A DNA stretch of 64,000 nucleotides from Streptomyces olivochromogenes (GCF_001514115.1 NZ_KQ948467.1:206545-270544); one strand, 5' to 3'; numbered from the stretch's first letter, positions 1 to 8,204 are shown. The notes: a model not told the origin generated them from the sequence alone. A program made the numbers and translations.

Positions 1-267
1 ACCGGTGGTGTCCGTGGTGTCGGTGTCCGTGGTGCTGGCGGTCACGGTGGTGGTGATGACGGCGTCGGTGGCGGCGTTGAGGAGTTCGTCCTTGCCCGTG
101 ACGTGCCAGTAGATCGCGCCGGGTCCGGTGGCGAGGCGCTCGGCCAGTGCGCGGAAGGTGAGTGCGCCCTCGCCCGCGGTGTCGAGAAGTCCGATCGCGG
201 CCTCGACGATGCTCCGGCGGGAGAGTGGTTCCTCTCGTCGTTGCGGACGGCGTGTCCTGGTTGCCAT
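1..267 (-). CDS. TetR-family repressor, 3'-truncated by window edge
   Basis: The first 89 codons are visible. An Arg-rich start (MATRTRRPQRREEPLSRR) leads into a TetR helix-turn-helix (LTFRALAERLATGPGAIYWHV, about residues 36-56), followed by the usual GKDELLNAATD helix. A Thr/Asp-rich stretch follows at the window edge. The ligand-binding domain is outside the window. The gene is divergent from the TetX-like monooxygenase, with three matching palindromes between them, so it is most likely the local repressor and also controls itself. The start ATG at 267 is the first Met of the coherent frame. The inducer cannot be read from this part. Confidence 0.85.
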   Translation of the reverse strand, partial: MATRTRRPQRREEPLSRRSIVEAAIGLLDTAGEGALTFRALAERLATGPGAIYWHVTGKDELLNAATDAVITTTVTASTTDTDTTDTTG

Positions 268-287
268 GCGTACATCCTGACACATGC

Positions 288-354
288 CTGGAACACTGTT
301 CCAGCTTGACATCTCTGGAACGTCGTTCCAGGGTGTGTTGGAACAGCGTTCCAG
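288..354. promoter_or_regulatory. Three TetR-type operator palindromes
   Basis: Three copies of CTGGAAC-N3-GTTCCAG lie at 288-304, 315-331 and 338-354. The first two are perfect 7+3+7 palindromes; the third starts with T instead of C. Centres are 27 and 23 bp apart. They fill the gap between the divergent tetR gene and the flavin monooxygenase. Size and symmetry fit a TetR dimer. That the neighbouring TetR binds them is inference. Confidence 0.85.
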
Positions 355-391
355 GGAGGGTCTGCGGGCTTCCCGTCCGGCGGGCTGCGAC

Positions 392-429
392 AGGCAAGGA
401 ACCACGATGAAGGCAAGGAACCACCATGA
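392..429 (+). repeat. 19-bp tandem duplication over ribosome site and start
   Basis: AGGCAAGGAACCACGATGA (392-410) is followed at once by the same 19 bases with one change, AGGCAAGGAACCACCATGA (411-429). Each copy carries a weak AAGGA ribosome site and an ATG. The first ATG (407) opens a nine-codon frame ending at TGA 434-436, inside the start of the monooxygenase gene. Confidence 0.8.
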
Positions 430-1562
430 CCACTGACGTCACGATCATCGGCGCCGGGCTCGGAGGACTGACCCTCGCCCGCGTCCTCCACGTCCACGGC
501 ATCCGCGCGACGATCTACGAGGCCGAGACCTCACCGACCGCCCGCACACAGGGCGGCATGCTCGACATCCACGAGTACAACGGGCAGCTCGCCCTCGACG
601 CGGCCGACCTCCTCGATGAGTTTCGCGGCCTCATCCACAAGGGCGGTGAGGCGTCACGGGTCCTCGACCGGAACGGAACCGTGCTCCTCGACGAACCCGA
701 CAATGGCACCGGCGGGCGTCCGGAGCTCCACCGCGGCGCCCTACGGCAGATTCTGCTCGACTCACTGCCTGCCGACACGATCAAGTGGGGGCACAAGGCC
801 ACCGCGGTCCGGCCTCTCGGGGGAGGGCGGCACGAAGTGACGTTCGCGGACGGGCCGACGGTGGAGACCGGCCTCCTGGTCGGCGCGGACGGGGCGTGGT
901 CGCGGATCCGTCCGCTGCTGTCCGACGCCACACCCGAGTACGTCGGCATATCCTTCATCGAGACGTACCTGTTCGACGGCGACACCCGCCACCCGGCCAG
1001 CGCACAAGCGGTCGGCGGCGGCGCGCTCTTCGCACTCGCACCCGGGAAGGGGATCCTCGCCCACCGGGAGCCCGGCGGCGTCCTGCATACCTACGTGGCG
1101 CTCAACAAGCCCCAGGAGTGGATCTCCGCCATCGACTTCACCGACGCGGGCGCGGCTACGGCCCGGGTCGCGGAGGAGTTCGACGGCTGGGCCCCGGAAC
1201 TCACCGCGTTGATCACCGACGGCGAGACCGCACCGGTTCCGCGGGCCGTCAACGCCCTGCCGATCGCACACCGGTGGGACCGCGTGCCCGGCGTGACGCT
1301 GCTCGGCGACGCCGCCCATCTGATGTCACCTTTCGCCGGCGAGGGCGCGAACCTCGCCATGTTCGACGGCGCCGAACTCGGCAAGGCCATCGCTGCTCAC
1401 CCGGACAACATCGAGGCCGCGCTCATCACGTACGAGGAAGCCCTCTTCCCACGGAGCGCCGCTGCCGCCACCGAGGCTGCCCAAAACCACGAGCTGTGCT
1501 TCGACGACAACGCCCCACACAGCCTCATCGGCCTCTTCACCAACTACGAGCACGCCGACTGA
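426..1562 (+). CDS. TetX-like FAD-dependent monooxygenase
   Basis: A 378-residue class A flavin monooxygenase, close to the length of TetX (388). It has the dinucleotide fold GAGLGG at residues 9-14, the NADPH-linked DG motif GADGAWSR at about 153-160, and the FAD motif GDAAHLMSPFAGEGANLAMFDGAEL from 294. These enzymes use NAD(P)H and O2 to hydroxylate small aromatic or polyketide substrates; TetX members inactivate tetracyclines. The arrangement (divergent TetR, three operators) suits an inducible detoxification gene. The ATG at 426 sits in the second copy of a tandem repeat. The substrate is unknown, so tetracycline inactivation is only a possibility. Confidence 0.85.
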   Translation: MTTDVTIIGAGLGGLTLARVLHVHGIRATIYEAETSPTARTQGGMLDIHEYNGQLALDAADLLDEFRGLIHKGGEASRVLDRNGTVLLDEPDNGTGGRPELHRGALRQILLDSLPADTIKWGHKATAVRPLGGGRHEVTFADGPTVETGLLVGADGAWSRIRPLLSDATPEYVGISFIETYLFDGDTRHPASAQAVGGGALFALAPGKGILAHREPGGVLHTYVALNKPQEWISAIDFTDAGAATARVAEEFDGWAPELTALITDGETAPVPRAVNALPIAHRWDRVPGVTLLGDAAHLMSPFAGEGANLAMFDGAELGKAIAAHPDNIEAALITYEEALFPRSAAAATEAAQNHELCFDDNAPHSLIGLFTNYEHAD

Positions 1563-1737
1563 ACTTCGGCCGCTCCAGCGGTCCTGCGGCAGGCGGGGCT
1601 TGCGGGCCGCCAAGGTCGAGGAGCGTCGGCCGACCCGAGCACGGCGAAGCTCTTACCCAGCGAAGCCGCGGAGTCATGGGCCGTGCGGGCAGCCCGGTTC
1701 TGCCCACGCCGAAGGGTCCGTTCAGCCAGACGATCAT
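1563..1737 (-). pseudogene. Relic of a P-loop kinase/ATPase gene
   Basis: The ATG at 1737 overlaps the stop of the upstream gene and starts MIVWLNGPFGVGRTG. This resembles the N-terminus of small actinobacterial AAA/kinase proteins with a Walker A GxxGxGKT. Here the Walker Lys is Arg, and the sequence soon becomes Arg/Pro-rich and unlike a P-loop fold. Only about 40-55 codons remain before the TetX-like gene's 3' end. It probably was the second gene of the same minus-strand operon. Recognition rests on about 15 residues. Confidence 0.4.
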
Positions 1738-2432
1738 CCGATGACGAGCGGGAGTTTCGCGGCCAAGTCGTCCAGTTCGGCCTTCTCCGCCTCGGTCGGG
1801 GCACGCCGTCCGGTGCCGACCAGCAGCGCGTCCTTGTCGGACAGCGACGCGGGGAACGTGGCCCGGGCGATCTTCTCCAGCATCTCGCGTGACCGGGCAA
1901 GTCCCTCCGCGGGCGGTCCCGCCATGTCCGGGAGGTGCGCGACCAGGTCGAGGTGGTGCAGCGTCCACTCCAGGACGTACGCGGAGAGGTAGTCGCCCGC
2001 GGTGAGGACCTCGTCGCGGGTGCTGACCCGGAGGCCCGGGTCGGCGAGTTCGGCGGCGCGACCTGCGGCGGAGCCGACGTCGTCCAAGTGGAACTTGAGC
2101 AGCCGCGGCTCCTCGTACGCGGCGGCCAGGCGGACGGTCAGTGCGTCGAGCGGGTCGTCACCGGTCGGCGGTGTTTCGGCGACGTCCCAGTACGTCACCG
2201 CGTCGCGCGTAGGTTCCGTTTCGGCGGGGGTGACAAGGGTGATCAGGACATCCTGTGCGTCGATGATCAGGTGGCACACCAGGTCTCGTACGAGCCAACC
2301 GGTACAGCCGGACGGCTGCGTGAAATCCTCGTCCGGGAGTTGGGCGACCGCCGTGCGCAACGCTGTCCAGGAGAGTGAGAAGAGATCCACCCCGGCAAGG
2401 TAGTGCGGTGCCGGAACGGCGGACAAGCACAT
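1734..2432 (-). CDS. Maleylpyruvate isomerase-like (MDMPI_N/DinB-type) protein
   Basis: About 233 residues. The conserved part begins at VDLFSLSWTALRTAVAQLPDEDFTQPSGC and continues through the helical bundle with CTGWLVRDLVCHL, LLKFHLDDVG and LEWTLHHLDLV. This is the N-terminal domain of mycothiol-dependent maleylpyruvate isomerases and related DinB-like metalloproteins, where spaced His residues bind a divalent metal. The protein lacks the small C-terminal domain of true isomerases, so the reaction is uncertain. An upstream ATG at 2480 is also in frame. GTG 2390 is the start that best fits the conserved fold, and ATG 2432 is a compromise. Confidence 0.7.
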   Translation of the reverse strand: MCLSAVPAPHYLAGVDLFSLSWTALRTAVAQLPDEDFTQPSGCTGWLVRDLVCHLIIDAQDVLITLVTPAETEPTRDAVTYWDVAETPPTGDDPLDALTVRLAAAYEEPRLLKFHLDDVGSAAGRAAELADPGLRVSTRDEVLTAGDYLSAYVLEWTLHHLDLVAHLPDMAGPPAEGLARSREMLEKIARATFPASLSDKDALLVGTGRRAPTEAEKAELDDLAAKLPLVIG

Positions 2433-2613
2433 TCGGGTCCGCCTGGGCGGCGCGGATGGTGCGCGGCGGACGCTGACCATCGCGCGAAGGGGGCGGTCTC
2501 CGCCCCCGGCCTCGCACCGGCGCCTGCGCGGCGGTGGGTCGGCCGGGGAGCGGTGGCTCGTCGAAAGCGGTGCTGGTGACGTTTCCCGTCCAAGGCACCG
2601 CTGGTGGCGTGGG

Positions 2614-3909
2614 TCAGCCCAGTTCCGTGTCCAGCCACGCCAGGACCTCGGGGGTCACAGGATCGGTGATGTCGGCGAACTCGTCGTGCTTCTTCAGGAA
2701 CTTCGCGACGTAGGGGCACACGGGCACTATCCGCATACCGAGGTCGCGCACGTCGGTGAGCGCGTACTCGACCAACTGCGAGGCCAGGCCCTGCCCGGCG
2801 AAGGCGTCATCGACTTCTGTGTGGAAGAAGACGCGCTGTTCACCGCGGTCGCGGTAGGCGGTGAGGCCGGCGCGCTTGCCGTCGACCAGGATCTCGTAGC
2901 GATGCCTGGCGTCGTTCCGCTCGACGGTCGGAGCGGCGGGAGACTCGGTCATGAGGTGCCCTTCAGGTGCGGGTGCGGGTGCGGGTGCGGGTCGGCGACG
3001 CGGCGGGTTGCCGCGTGGCGAGATGGTGGCATGCGGAAGAACGGGAGCGGGAAGACGGTCCCCCGGGTACCCCTCGACGGTGCCGAAGCGATCGGAGGCG
3101 TTCGCCCAGTCCTCCCGGGCGCGGACGATGTCCTCGTGGCTACGGCCGATGAAGTTCCACCACATGACGATCTGCTCTTCGAACGGGGTTCCGCCGAGCA
3201 GTACGGTGCGAGCCGGGTCGTCCGACTCGTTCACCAACGTCAGAGATGCGGTTCCGGTCTGGACATAGCCCAGCTCCGCCGGACGCAGCAAGGTGCCGGC
3301 CAAGCGGACGTCCCCGTGGTCGACCAGCAGCCCGTGCTCGAAGCCGGGGTCCACGGCGAACGTGACGGTCGCGCGCGGCTCAAGGACGATCTCCGCGCCG
3401 AGCAGGGGAGTAAAGGTGGGCACCGGGGACTCCTGACCGGCGAGGGAGCCCAGGAAGACCCTGATCTCGGCCCCTTCGATCCGCAGGGGCTCGGGGACGT
3501 AGTGCTGGAAGTCCCGCTCGGCGCGCCGGTGTTCCTCGGGCAGCGCCACCCACAGCTGGACGCCGTGCAGGACCGTGGTGCGCGGGGTGGACACCTCCGA
3601 GTGGCTGATGCCGAGCCCGCCCGTCATGAGGTTCAACTCGCCGGGCCGTACGTACGCGTGGCTGCCGAGGCTGTCGCGGTGCTCGATCTCCCCGCTGAAC
3701 AGCCAGCTCACCGTCTGCAGTCCGGTGTGCGGATGCGGGGCGACGTCCATGCCGCCCGTCTCGGCGATGTCGTCGGGACCGTAGTGGTCGGCGAAGCACC
3801 ATGCTCCGATCAGGGTCCGCGCGCGCTGCGGCAGCGTGCGCCGCACGGTCATCGCGCGCGGGCCGCCCAGGGGTACGTCACGTGGGGAGAGAACGTCGAC
3901 ATCGCTCAC
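2614..3909 (-). CDS. Pirin fused to a YjdJ-type GNAT acetyltransferase
   Basis: One open frame of 431 residues. Residues 1 to about 300 are a bicupin pirin with the metal ligands H59, H61, H103 and E105 (APHPHTG, SHSEV). Residues 320-431 are a small GNAT of the YjdJ type (RYEILVDGKRAG, VDDAFAGQGLASQLVEYAL, CPYVAKFLKKH). The two are joined by a Pro/Ala linker from a hexanucleotide repeat. Pirin and GNAT are usually separate genes. The ATG at 2952, opening MTESPAAP, has its own GAAGGG ribosome site, so the acetyltransferase may also be made alone. The gene is divergent from an AhpD-like gene across a short AT-rich operator. Substrates are unknown. Confidence 0.85.
   Translation of the reverse strand: MSDVDVLSPRDVPLGGPRAMTVRRTLPQRARTLIGAWCFADHYGPDDIAETGGMDVAPHPHTGLQTVSWLFSGEIEHRDSLGSHAYVRPGELNLMTGGLGISHSEVSTPRTTVLHGVQLWVALPEEHRRAERDFQHYVPEPLRIEGAEIRVFLGSLAGQESPVPTFTPLLGAEIVLEPRATVTFAVDPGFEHGLLVDHGDVRLAGTLLRPAELGYVQTGTASLTLVNESDDPARTVLLGGTPFEEQIVMWWNFIGRSHEDIVRAREDWANASDRFGTVEGYPGDRLPAPVLPHATISPRGNPPRRRPAPAPAPAPEGHLMTESPAAPTVERNDARHRYEILVDGKRAGLTAYRDRGEQRVFFHTEVDDAFAGQGLASQLVEYALTDVRDLGMRIVPVCPYVAKFLKKHDEFADITDPVTPEVLAWLDTELG
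2966..2992. repeat. Hexanucleotide repeat coding the Pro-Ala linker
   Basis: GGTGCG occurs four and a half times in a row. On the minus strand it codes alternating Pro and Ala between the pirin and GNAT domains. Six-base units do not shift the frame, so copy number would change linker length only. Confidence 0.85.
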
Positions 3910-3933
3910 CGGGGACCGCCTTCCGTCACCATG

Positions 3934-3953
3934 ATAGTTTCAGATTCAACAAT
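3934..3953. promoter_or_regulatory. AT-rich imperfect palindrome, candidate operator
   Basis: ATAGTTTCAGATTCAACAAT has partly symmetric ends (ATAGTT and AACAAT) and lies between the divergent pirin-GNAT and AhpD-like genes, where the base composition is strikingly AT-rich. Its size suits a MarR- or TetR-type dimer. No regulator gene is adjacent, so the binding protein is unknown. Confidence 0.45.
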
Positions 3954-3986
3954 GATACTCGCAGCATAGTAGGACGGAGTCCGGGG

Positions 3987-4469
3987 TTGAGCAGCCACGC
4001 GACAGGAACCGCGACGCAGCGGATCTTCATCGACAAGCAGAGCCCGAAGGCCTACCACGCACTGGTCCAGACGTCGGAAGCGGTGCGCGCGACTGCCGCC
4101 GACGCGAGGCTCGACCGGACGGTGGTGGAGCTGATCAACCTCCGGGTGTCGCAGATCAACGGCTGCGCCTACTGCCTCAACGTGCACACTCGGGCCGCCC
4201 TGCGTGCGGGCGAGACGGCGCAGCGGCTCGGAGTGCTGGCCGCCTGGCGGGACACCGAGCTGTTCACTCCCGCGGAACGCGCGGCCCTCGCACTGGCCGA
4301 GGCGACGACCGAGCCGGTCGACGCCACCGCGCAGGAAACCGCCTGGGCGGGTGCCCGTGACGTCCTCACCGACGACCAGATCTCCGCGGTGATCTGGGTG
4401 GCGATCACCATCAACGCGTTCAACCGGGTCTCGATCATGAGCAAGCACCCGGTGCGTACGGAGAGCTGA
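3987..4469 (+). CDS. AhpD/carboxymuconolactone decarboxylase-family protein
   Basis: About 160 residues from a TTG start with ribosome site AGGACGG at 3971. The family signature is INGCAYCLNVHTRAAL, with the CxxC pair and the His two turns later used in thiol-based peroxide reduction by AhpD. The helices around VVELINLRVSQ and AVIWVAITINAFNRVSI fit the CMD fold. It pairs divergently with pirin, a frequent partner in Streptomyces, and probably answers redox or electrophile stress. The frame stays open upstream, but the conserved part begins here. Confidence 0.85.
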   Translation: MSSHATGTATQRIFIDKQSPKAYHALVQTSEAVRATAADARLDRTVVELINLRVSQINGCAYCLNVHTRAALRAGETAQRLGVLAAWRDTELFTPAERAALALAEATTEPVDATAQETAWAGARDVLTDDQISAVIWVAITINAFNRVSIMSKHPVRTES

Positions 4470-4601
4470 TCCCGCCGGGGGAGCGGGGCGGCTGTCCGGG
4501 CGTGGTTCGGGCACGGAACGGGCGCGGACCGGGCGGGGTCGTCGAGGTCCCGTTGATCCAGCGTGAGCAGCGGACGGCCTCCTCTCCGATGACGACCGGA
4601 C

Positions 4602-4876
4602 GGCGTCGCTGTCGCCGGATTCACCGAAGCCCTGCGGCGGGAGGTCATGCAGAAGCGCGTCCGGGTGAGCGTGGCCGAGCCCGGCACGGTGGGCACCGAG
4701 TTGAGCACGCACCTCCGCGACGGTGTAGGGCGAGCGATCGAGAGCCGGATCGAGGGCATGGAACTGCTGCGCCCCGAGGACATTGCCGACGCGGTCTCCT
4801 ACATCGTCACCCGGGACCGTCGCGTCGGGTGGCTGTCGACGAGATCCTCGTGCGCCCCGCCGAGCAGACCTGGTGA
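4602..4876 (+). pseudogene. C-terminal fragment of a short-chain dehydrogenase
   Basis: GVAVAGFTEALRREVMQKRVRV, EPGTVGTELSTHL and RPEDIADAVSYIVTRD are the last third of a classical SDR (the helix after the YxxxK site, PG motif and C-terminal helix). The frame then shifts, and the family's usual ending ILVRPAEQTW is read in another frame up to TGA 4874-4876. The Rossmann fold and catalytic residues are absent. It is non-functional. Confidence 0.75.
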
Positions 4877-5525
4877 CGGGGCGGAGGCGCGGTTCGGCCG
4901 ACCGGCCCTTCATCACGGCGGCCGTGCTGCGCACCATGGCGTACATCGCCCCGGACCACCCCGTGCTGCGGTCGATGTCCGCGGTGTACTGGCGGGGCGG
5001 CGACAAACAGGTCGAGGGGGTGCTGTACCGCTCCCAGTACTTCGACAAACTGGTTGCGCGGTACGTCGGGTCGGGCTTCCGCTTCTGCGCCCTGCTGTAC
5101 GAACGGCTCGGCGTGCGGCGGGAGTTCGCCTCCGAGATCGGGCCCAAAACGCCGAGCGAGGTCCGCGAGGCCGTCGACGTGCTGCGCTTCCTCGAACCGG
5201 AGTACCGGGTCTGGGCGATTACGGCGGGCGCGGACTGGTCGTCCGCTCACCCGAACCGGTCGACTTCCACCCCACGCACAAGACGGTCAACGTCGTGCCC
5301 GTCGACTCGCTGCTCGACGCTGCCGCCTCTGCCACCGTGGCCACCCAGACCGTGGGTGTGTACCCCGGGCACCGCAAGGTCGCGCTGTGCGATCGGCTGG
5401 CCGGCGCGGGTGTCCAGCGAGTGGTGAATCTGGGCAGCGCCCTCAGCGGCAGCATCGGCGGTCCGTACGACGCGATGTATCCCCTGCACCGGTTCGTCAG
5501 CTGGGTGGTCGACGACGATGCCTGA
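4873..5525 (+). pseudogene. Broken LuxC-type acyl-CoA reductase
   Basis: GTG 4873 overlaps the SDR stop. The first frame reads RSMSAVYWRGGDKQVEGVLY and RSQYFDKLVA, typical of LuxC-family fatty acyl-CoA reductases. It then lacks segments around the catalytic Cys, and near 5222 the frame must shift to reach RSPEPVDFHPTHKTVNVVPVD and NLGSALSGSIGGPYDAMYPLHRFVSWVVD, the normal C-terminus. The N-terminal third and an internal block are missing. The intact enzyme would reduce acyl-CoA to fatty aldehyde. Confidence 0.7.
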
Positions 5526-6040
5526 CTCCATGCGGTCGCGCCTGCTCGGCCGGTCGGGCCTGCGCGTCAGCGAACTGTGCATGGGCACGATGACGTTCGG
5601 CACCGAGGGGGGATTCGGGGCCGAGGATGTGTCCTGCCGGGAGATCTACGCCGCCTTCCGCGTGGCGGGCGGCATCTTCCTCGACACCGCCGACGTCTAC
5701 CACGACGGCGCGAGCGAACGCATCGTCGGTCGTCTCGTGTCGGCCGAACGCGATGCGGTCGTCCTCGGTGCGAAGTGCACCCTGCCGACCGACAGGAACG
5801 ACCCGAACTCCGCGGCAGCCATCACAAGAGCCTGCGCCGCAGCGTCGAGGAAAGCCTGCGCCGGCTGGTCACCGACCGCGTCGACCTGCTGTGCGTGCAC
5901 GCCTGGGACGAGTACACCGCCGCCGAGGAGACCCTGCGGGCGCTCGACGGTTCGGCCTTCTGGCGACTTGGGATGCGAAACCTCGCGCCCGGACGGGAGT
6001 CCCGGGGCCGCCGTGCCGGGACAAGATCCTCAAGGCTGCG
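5518..6040 (+). pseudogene. Broken aldo/keto reductase
   Basis: The ATG at 5518 overlaps the LuxC stop, so the two were one operon. MRSRLLGRSGLRVSELCMGT, FLDTADVYHDGASERIVG and VVLGAKCTLP are the first half of an aldo/keto reductase, with D and Y of the catalytic tetrad (TADVY). A frameshift near 5820 moves to KSLRRSVEESLRRLVTDRVD and CVHAWDEYTAAEETLRALD. Similarity ends near 5950, so the second half of the barrel is lost. Confidence 0.75.
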
Positions 6041-6129
6041 GTGACCCTGTTCACACAGATCTTACCTTGTCGTTTCCTTATCAACGCTTCAGTGCCAGGC
6101 GACCACGGTGACTCAATATCATGACATTT

Positions 6130-6303
6130 TCAGTGCTTGAGGGAGTCCTTGGTCCTCTCTTTCGCGCCCCGCATCATGCCCCGAGCTTCGAGGGCGGCGC
6201 CCTTTGCTGCGAGGACATCCTTGTGCGCCGCGTGGGCCGCCTTTCGCACGGTCTTTCCGATAACCTGTTCGGCTTTTGCCTTGGCTTTCTCTCCAGCACT
6301 CAT
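6130..6303 (-). CDS. CsbD-like small stress protein
   Basis: A 57-residue, Lys/Ala-rich hydrophilic helix (MSAGEKAKAKAEQVIGKTVR ... GAKERTKDSLKH). The start and end match the short CsbD proteins of Streptomyces, although the middle is divergent. A perfect ribosome site GGAGG lies 8 bases before the ATG. CsbD was first seen as a SigB-dependent general stress gene in Bacillus; its molecular role is unknown. A SigB-like promoter lies just upstream. Confidence 0.75.
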   Translation of the reverse strand: MSAGEKAKAKAEQVIGKTVRKAAHAAHKDVLAAKGAALEARGMMRGAKERTKDSLKH

Positions 6304-6330
6304 CTCAGTACCTCCGCGCTCATTGTCCGA

Positions 6331-6355
6331 GTGCCCTTGAGGCAGGGGCGAAACC
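6331..6355 (-). promoter_or_regulatory. SigB-like promoter for the CsbD gene
   Basis: On the minus strand GGTTTC is followed, 14 bases after GTTT, by GGGCAC. This matches the Streptomyces SigB/SigH-type pattern GNNT-N14-16-GGGTAC/T with one change in the -10 element. The -10 is 27 bases from the ATG of the CsbD-like gene. Confidence 0.5.
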
Positions 6356-6439
6356 CTGAGCAGGCGGTGTTTTATGCGCCGCGCCCTACGGGGTGATCAC
6401 TCCGTCCCGAAGCAGAGAGAAACTCACCGCCGGTGCCTC

Positions 6440-6769
6440 ATGGCGGTGCTTTGCGGTCTGGAGCCCTTGATCGGCGGCATTCCGCCCATCCGGTCCCGCT
6501 GCGGACCACGCCGCTGGCGGCCTGCCAAGCTTCACGGCGACAAGGGGCACGACTGCGGCCATCTGCGGCGATGACTCCGAGCGCGTGGAATCATGCAGCG
6601 CAGCGCCCGCAAAGGAATCGAGTCTTCGCAACGAGTGGGCCGGCATCGCCGGGTCGTGGAGCGGGCAGTGTCCTGGCTGACGGGATGTCGCCGCCTGCGC
6701 CGACGCTGCGAACGCAAGCATGAGTACTTCCTCGGCTTCGTCGGTATCGCTGCCATCCTCATCTGCTAG
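6440..6769 (+). pseudogene. IS5-family transposase C-terminal half with one nonsense codon
   Basis: In one frame: GLEPLIGGIPPIRSR, GPRRWRPAKLHGDKGHD, then RKGIESSQRVGRHRRVVERAVSWLTG and CRRLRRRCERKHEYFLGF. These are the end of an IS5-type DDE transposase, with the catalytic Asp in HGDKG and the catalytic Glu in VVERAVSW. The only break is TGA at 6572-6574 where the family has Trp. The N-terminal half is gone. No terminal inverted repeats were recognised. Confidence 0.8.
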
Positions 6770-6784
6770 CGGCATCTGTCATCG

Positions 6785-7375
6785 GTGCCTTACCGCGGCC
6801 TGATCGGCGACGGCACCGATACCCTCGGCCGCGTGATCGATGAAGCAACCCAGTGGCGTCGGTTCGCCGCGCTCCTACCACCCGCTCACGCCGCGGAAAT
6901 TGTGGACTGCTGGGACATCGGGGAGCAGGAGGCCGGACTCGACAGGCTCGTTGCCGGCCTTCTGGAGCATCAGGTGCCCATCAGTGAGAACGTGCGGGCC
7001 GAGATCGCTGTGGCGGCCGAGGTCTGGGGTATGTGGACTGCACTCGCTCCCGGCCTCGCCCGATGCCTCGGCGACCACCACGACGATCCCAGGCTGAGGC
7101 TGATTGAGCATGCCGACACCGTCCCGTTGCCCGGATCCTCTGTCGGGACCGACACGGCACTGGCTGATTTCCTGGTTGTCCCGTGGATTGCCTGTACGCG
7201 TTGTGGCCAGGTGCTCGCACGTGCGCACGCCCAAGAGCCATGGGGTGACCTGTCCTACCTTGCAAGGCACTATGTGCTGTTCGTCCCTGGGCGGAGCACG
7301 TCGACAGGACTGTTCGCTCCCGACTCGGCATGGGACGCCTTGACGGAGCTGCGCATGTCCTGCGTCCATGCGTAG
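6785..7375 (+). CDS. Hypothetical protein
   Basis: A 196-residue acidic, Trp-containing soluble protein from a GTG start, with no membrane segment and no motif I recognise. Near the C-terminus there is a CxxC (WIACTRCGQVLARAH), which may bind a metal. The start is uncertain: it lies 15 bases after the transposase relic with no good ribosome site, and GTG at 6833 (VIDEATQWRRFA) is an alternative. Codon use is weaker than in neighbouring genes, so recent arrival or decay is possible. Confidence 0.55.
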   Translation: MPYRGLIGDGTDTLGRVIDEATQWRRFAALLPPAHAAEIVDCWDIGEQEAGLDRLVAGLLEHQVPISENVRAEIAVAAEVWGMWTALAPGLARCLGDHHDDPRLRLIEHADTVPLPGSSVGTDTALADFLVVPWIACTRCGQVLARAHAQEPWGDLSYLARHYVLFVPGRSTSTGLFAPDSAWDALTELRMSCVHA

Positions 7376-7425
7376 GAACCCGTCTCGGGAGCCAATCGAC
7401 CATCAGGAACGGCGTAGCAAACCGT

Positions 7426-8054
7426 CTAAACCGACAGATAATGACTGTCCTTGAGCCGTCGGGCGAGGTGGGCGGTGTTCGCGGCCAGGGTCTTGGTGGC
7501 GCCGATGATGGCCTCCGGGGTCTTGTCGAGATCCTGGTAGTCGGTGCCCTGCATGGCTCCGCCGACCCAGTAGGTGACGGCGTTCGGGGCGAGGGAGAAC
7601 CCGACGTCGTTGAGGCCTTGGAAGAGGTCGGCGCTGACCTTGTGAGCACCGTCCTAGTTGCTGACCACGCAGACCGCAGCGGCCTTCCCGTAGGTGAGCA
7701 TGCGGCCTTCGTCGTCAGCTCGGAGATCTCCGCGGTCAGGCGCTCCAGGACTCGCTGGGCGATGCTGGAGGCGTGGCCCAGCCAGATCGGCGTCGACAGG
7801 ATGAGGATGTCGGCGTCCATGATCGTGTCCCGGATCCCGGGCCACGCATCGCCGTCACCCATATCGGTCTTCACCCCGGGCCGTACGTCGTGGTCGGAGA
7901 TCCGGATGGTCTAGCCGGTGACTCCGTGCTCGGCGAGGGCGGCAATGGTCTGCTCGGCCAGCAGCGGGGAGCTGGACGCGGCAGAGGAGGGCGAGAGGGT
8001 GCAGGCGAGGGCGAGGGCGACGGCGCGGAGCGGAGTGGTTCCTGTGATGGCCAT
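7426..8054 (-). pseudogene. Flavodoxin/NAD(P)H-dependent FMN reductase, dead by three lesions
   Basis: The full family length is still present (629 bp, one base short of 210 codons). It reads MAITGTTPLRAVAL, LLAEQTIAALAEHGVTG, then TIRISDHDVRPGVK, DADILILSTPIWLGHASSIAQ, GRMLTYGKAAAVCVV and the ending TKTLAANTAHLARRLKDSHYL. Lesions: TAG at 7911-7913 (HGVTG-stop-TIRIS), a frameshift near 7720 after ERLTAEIS, and TAG at 7654-7656 (VVSN-stop-DGAHK). In both stops the relatives would have Glu (GAG). Everything else is well preserved, so inactivation is recent. Confidence 0.85.
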
Positions 8055-8204
8055 GCGCCCCCGGCTGCCCACGCGCTTCACCTGTATCCCCTATTTCGGC
8101 GGATCATGGACTGACCGGGTGTTTCGCGACAGGTATTCAGGTGGTTTGTAAATCCGTAGGTGTGGGCGGGTACGGCTGGGGCACACGGATTTTCGGAGGT
8201 AATA

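Noticed and set aside
2966..2992. GGTGCG repeat as a phase-variable switch
   Set aside because: The unit is six bases, so copy changes do not alter the frame.
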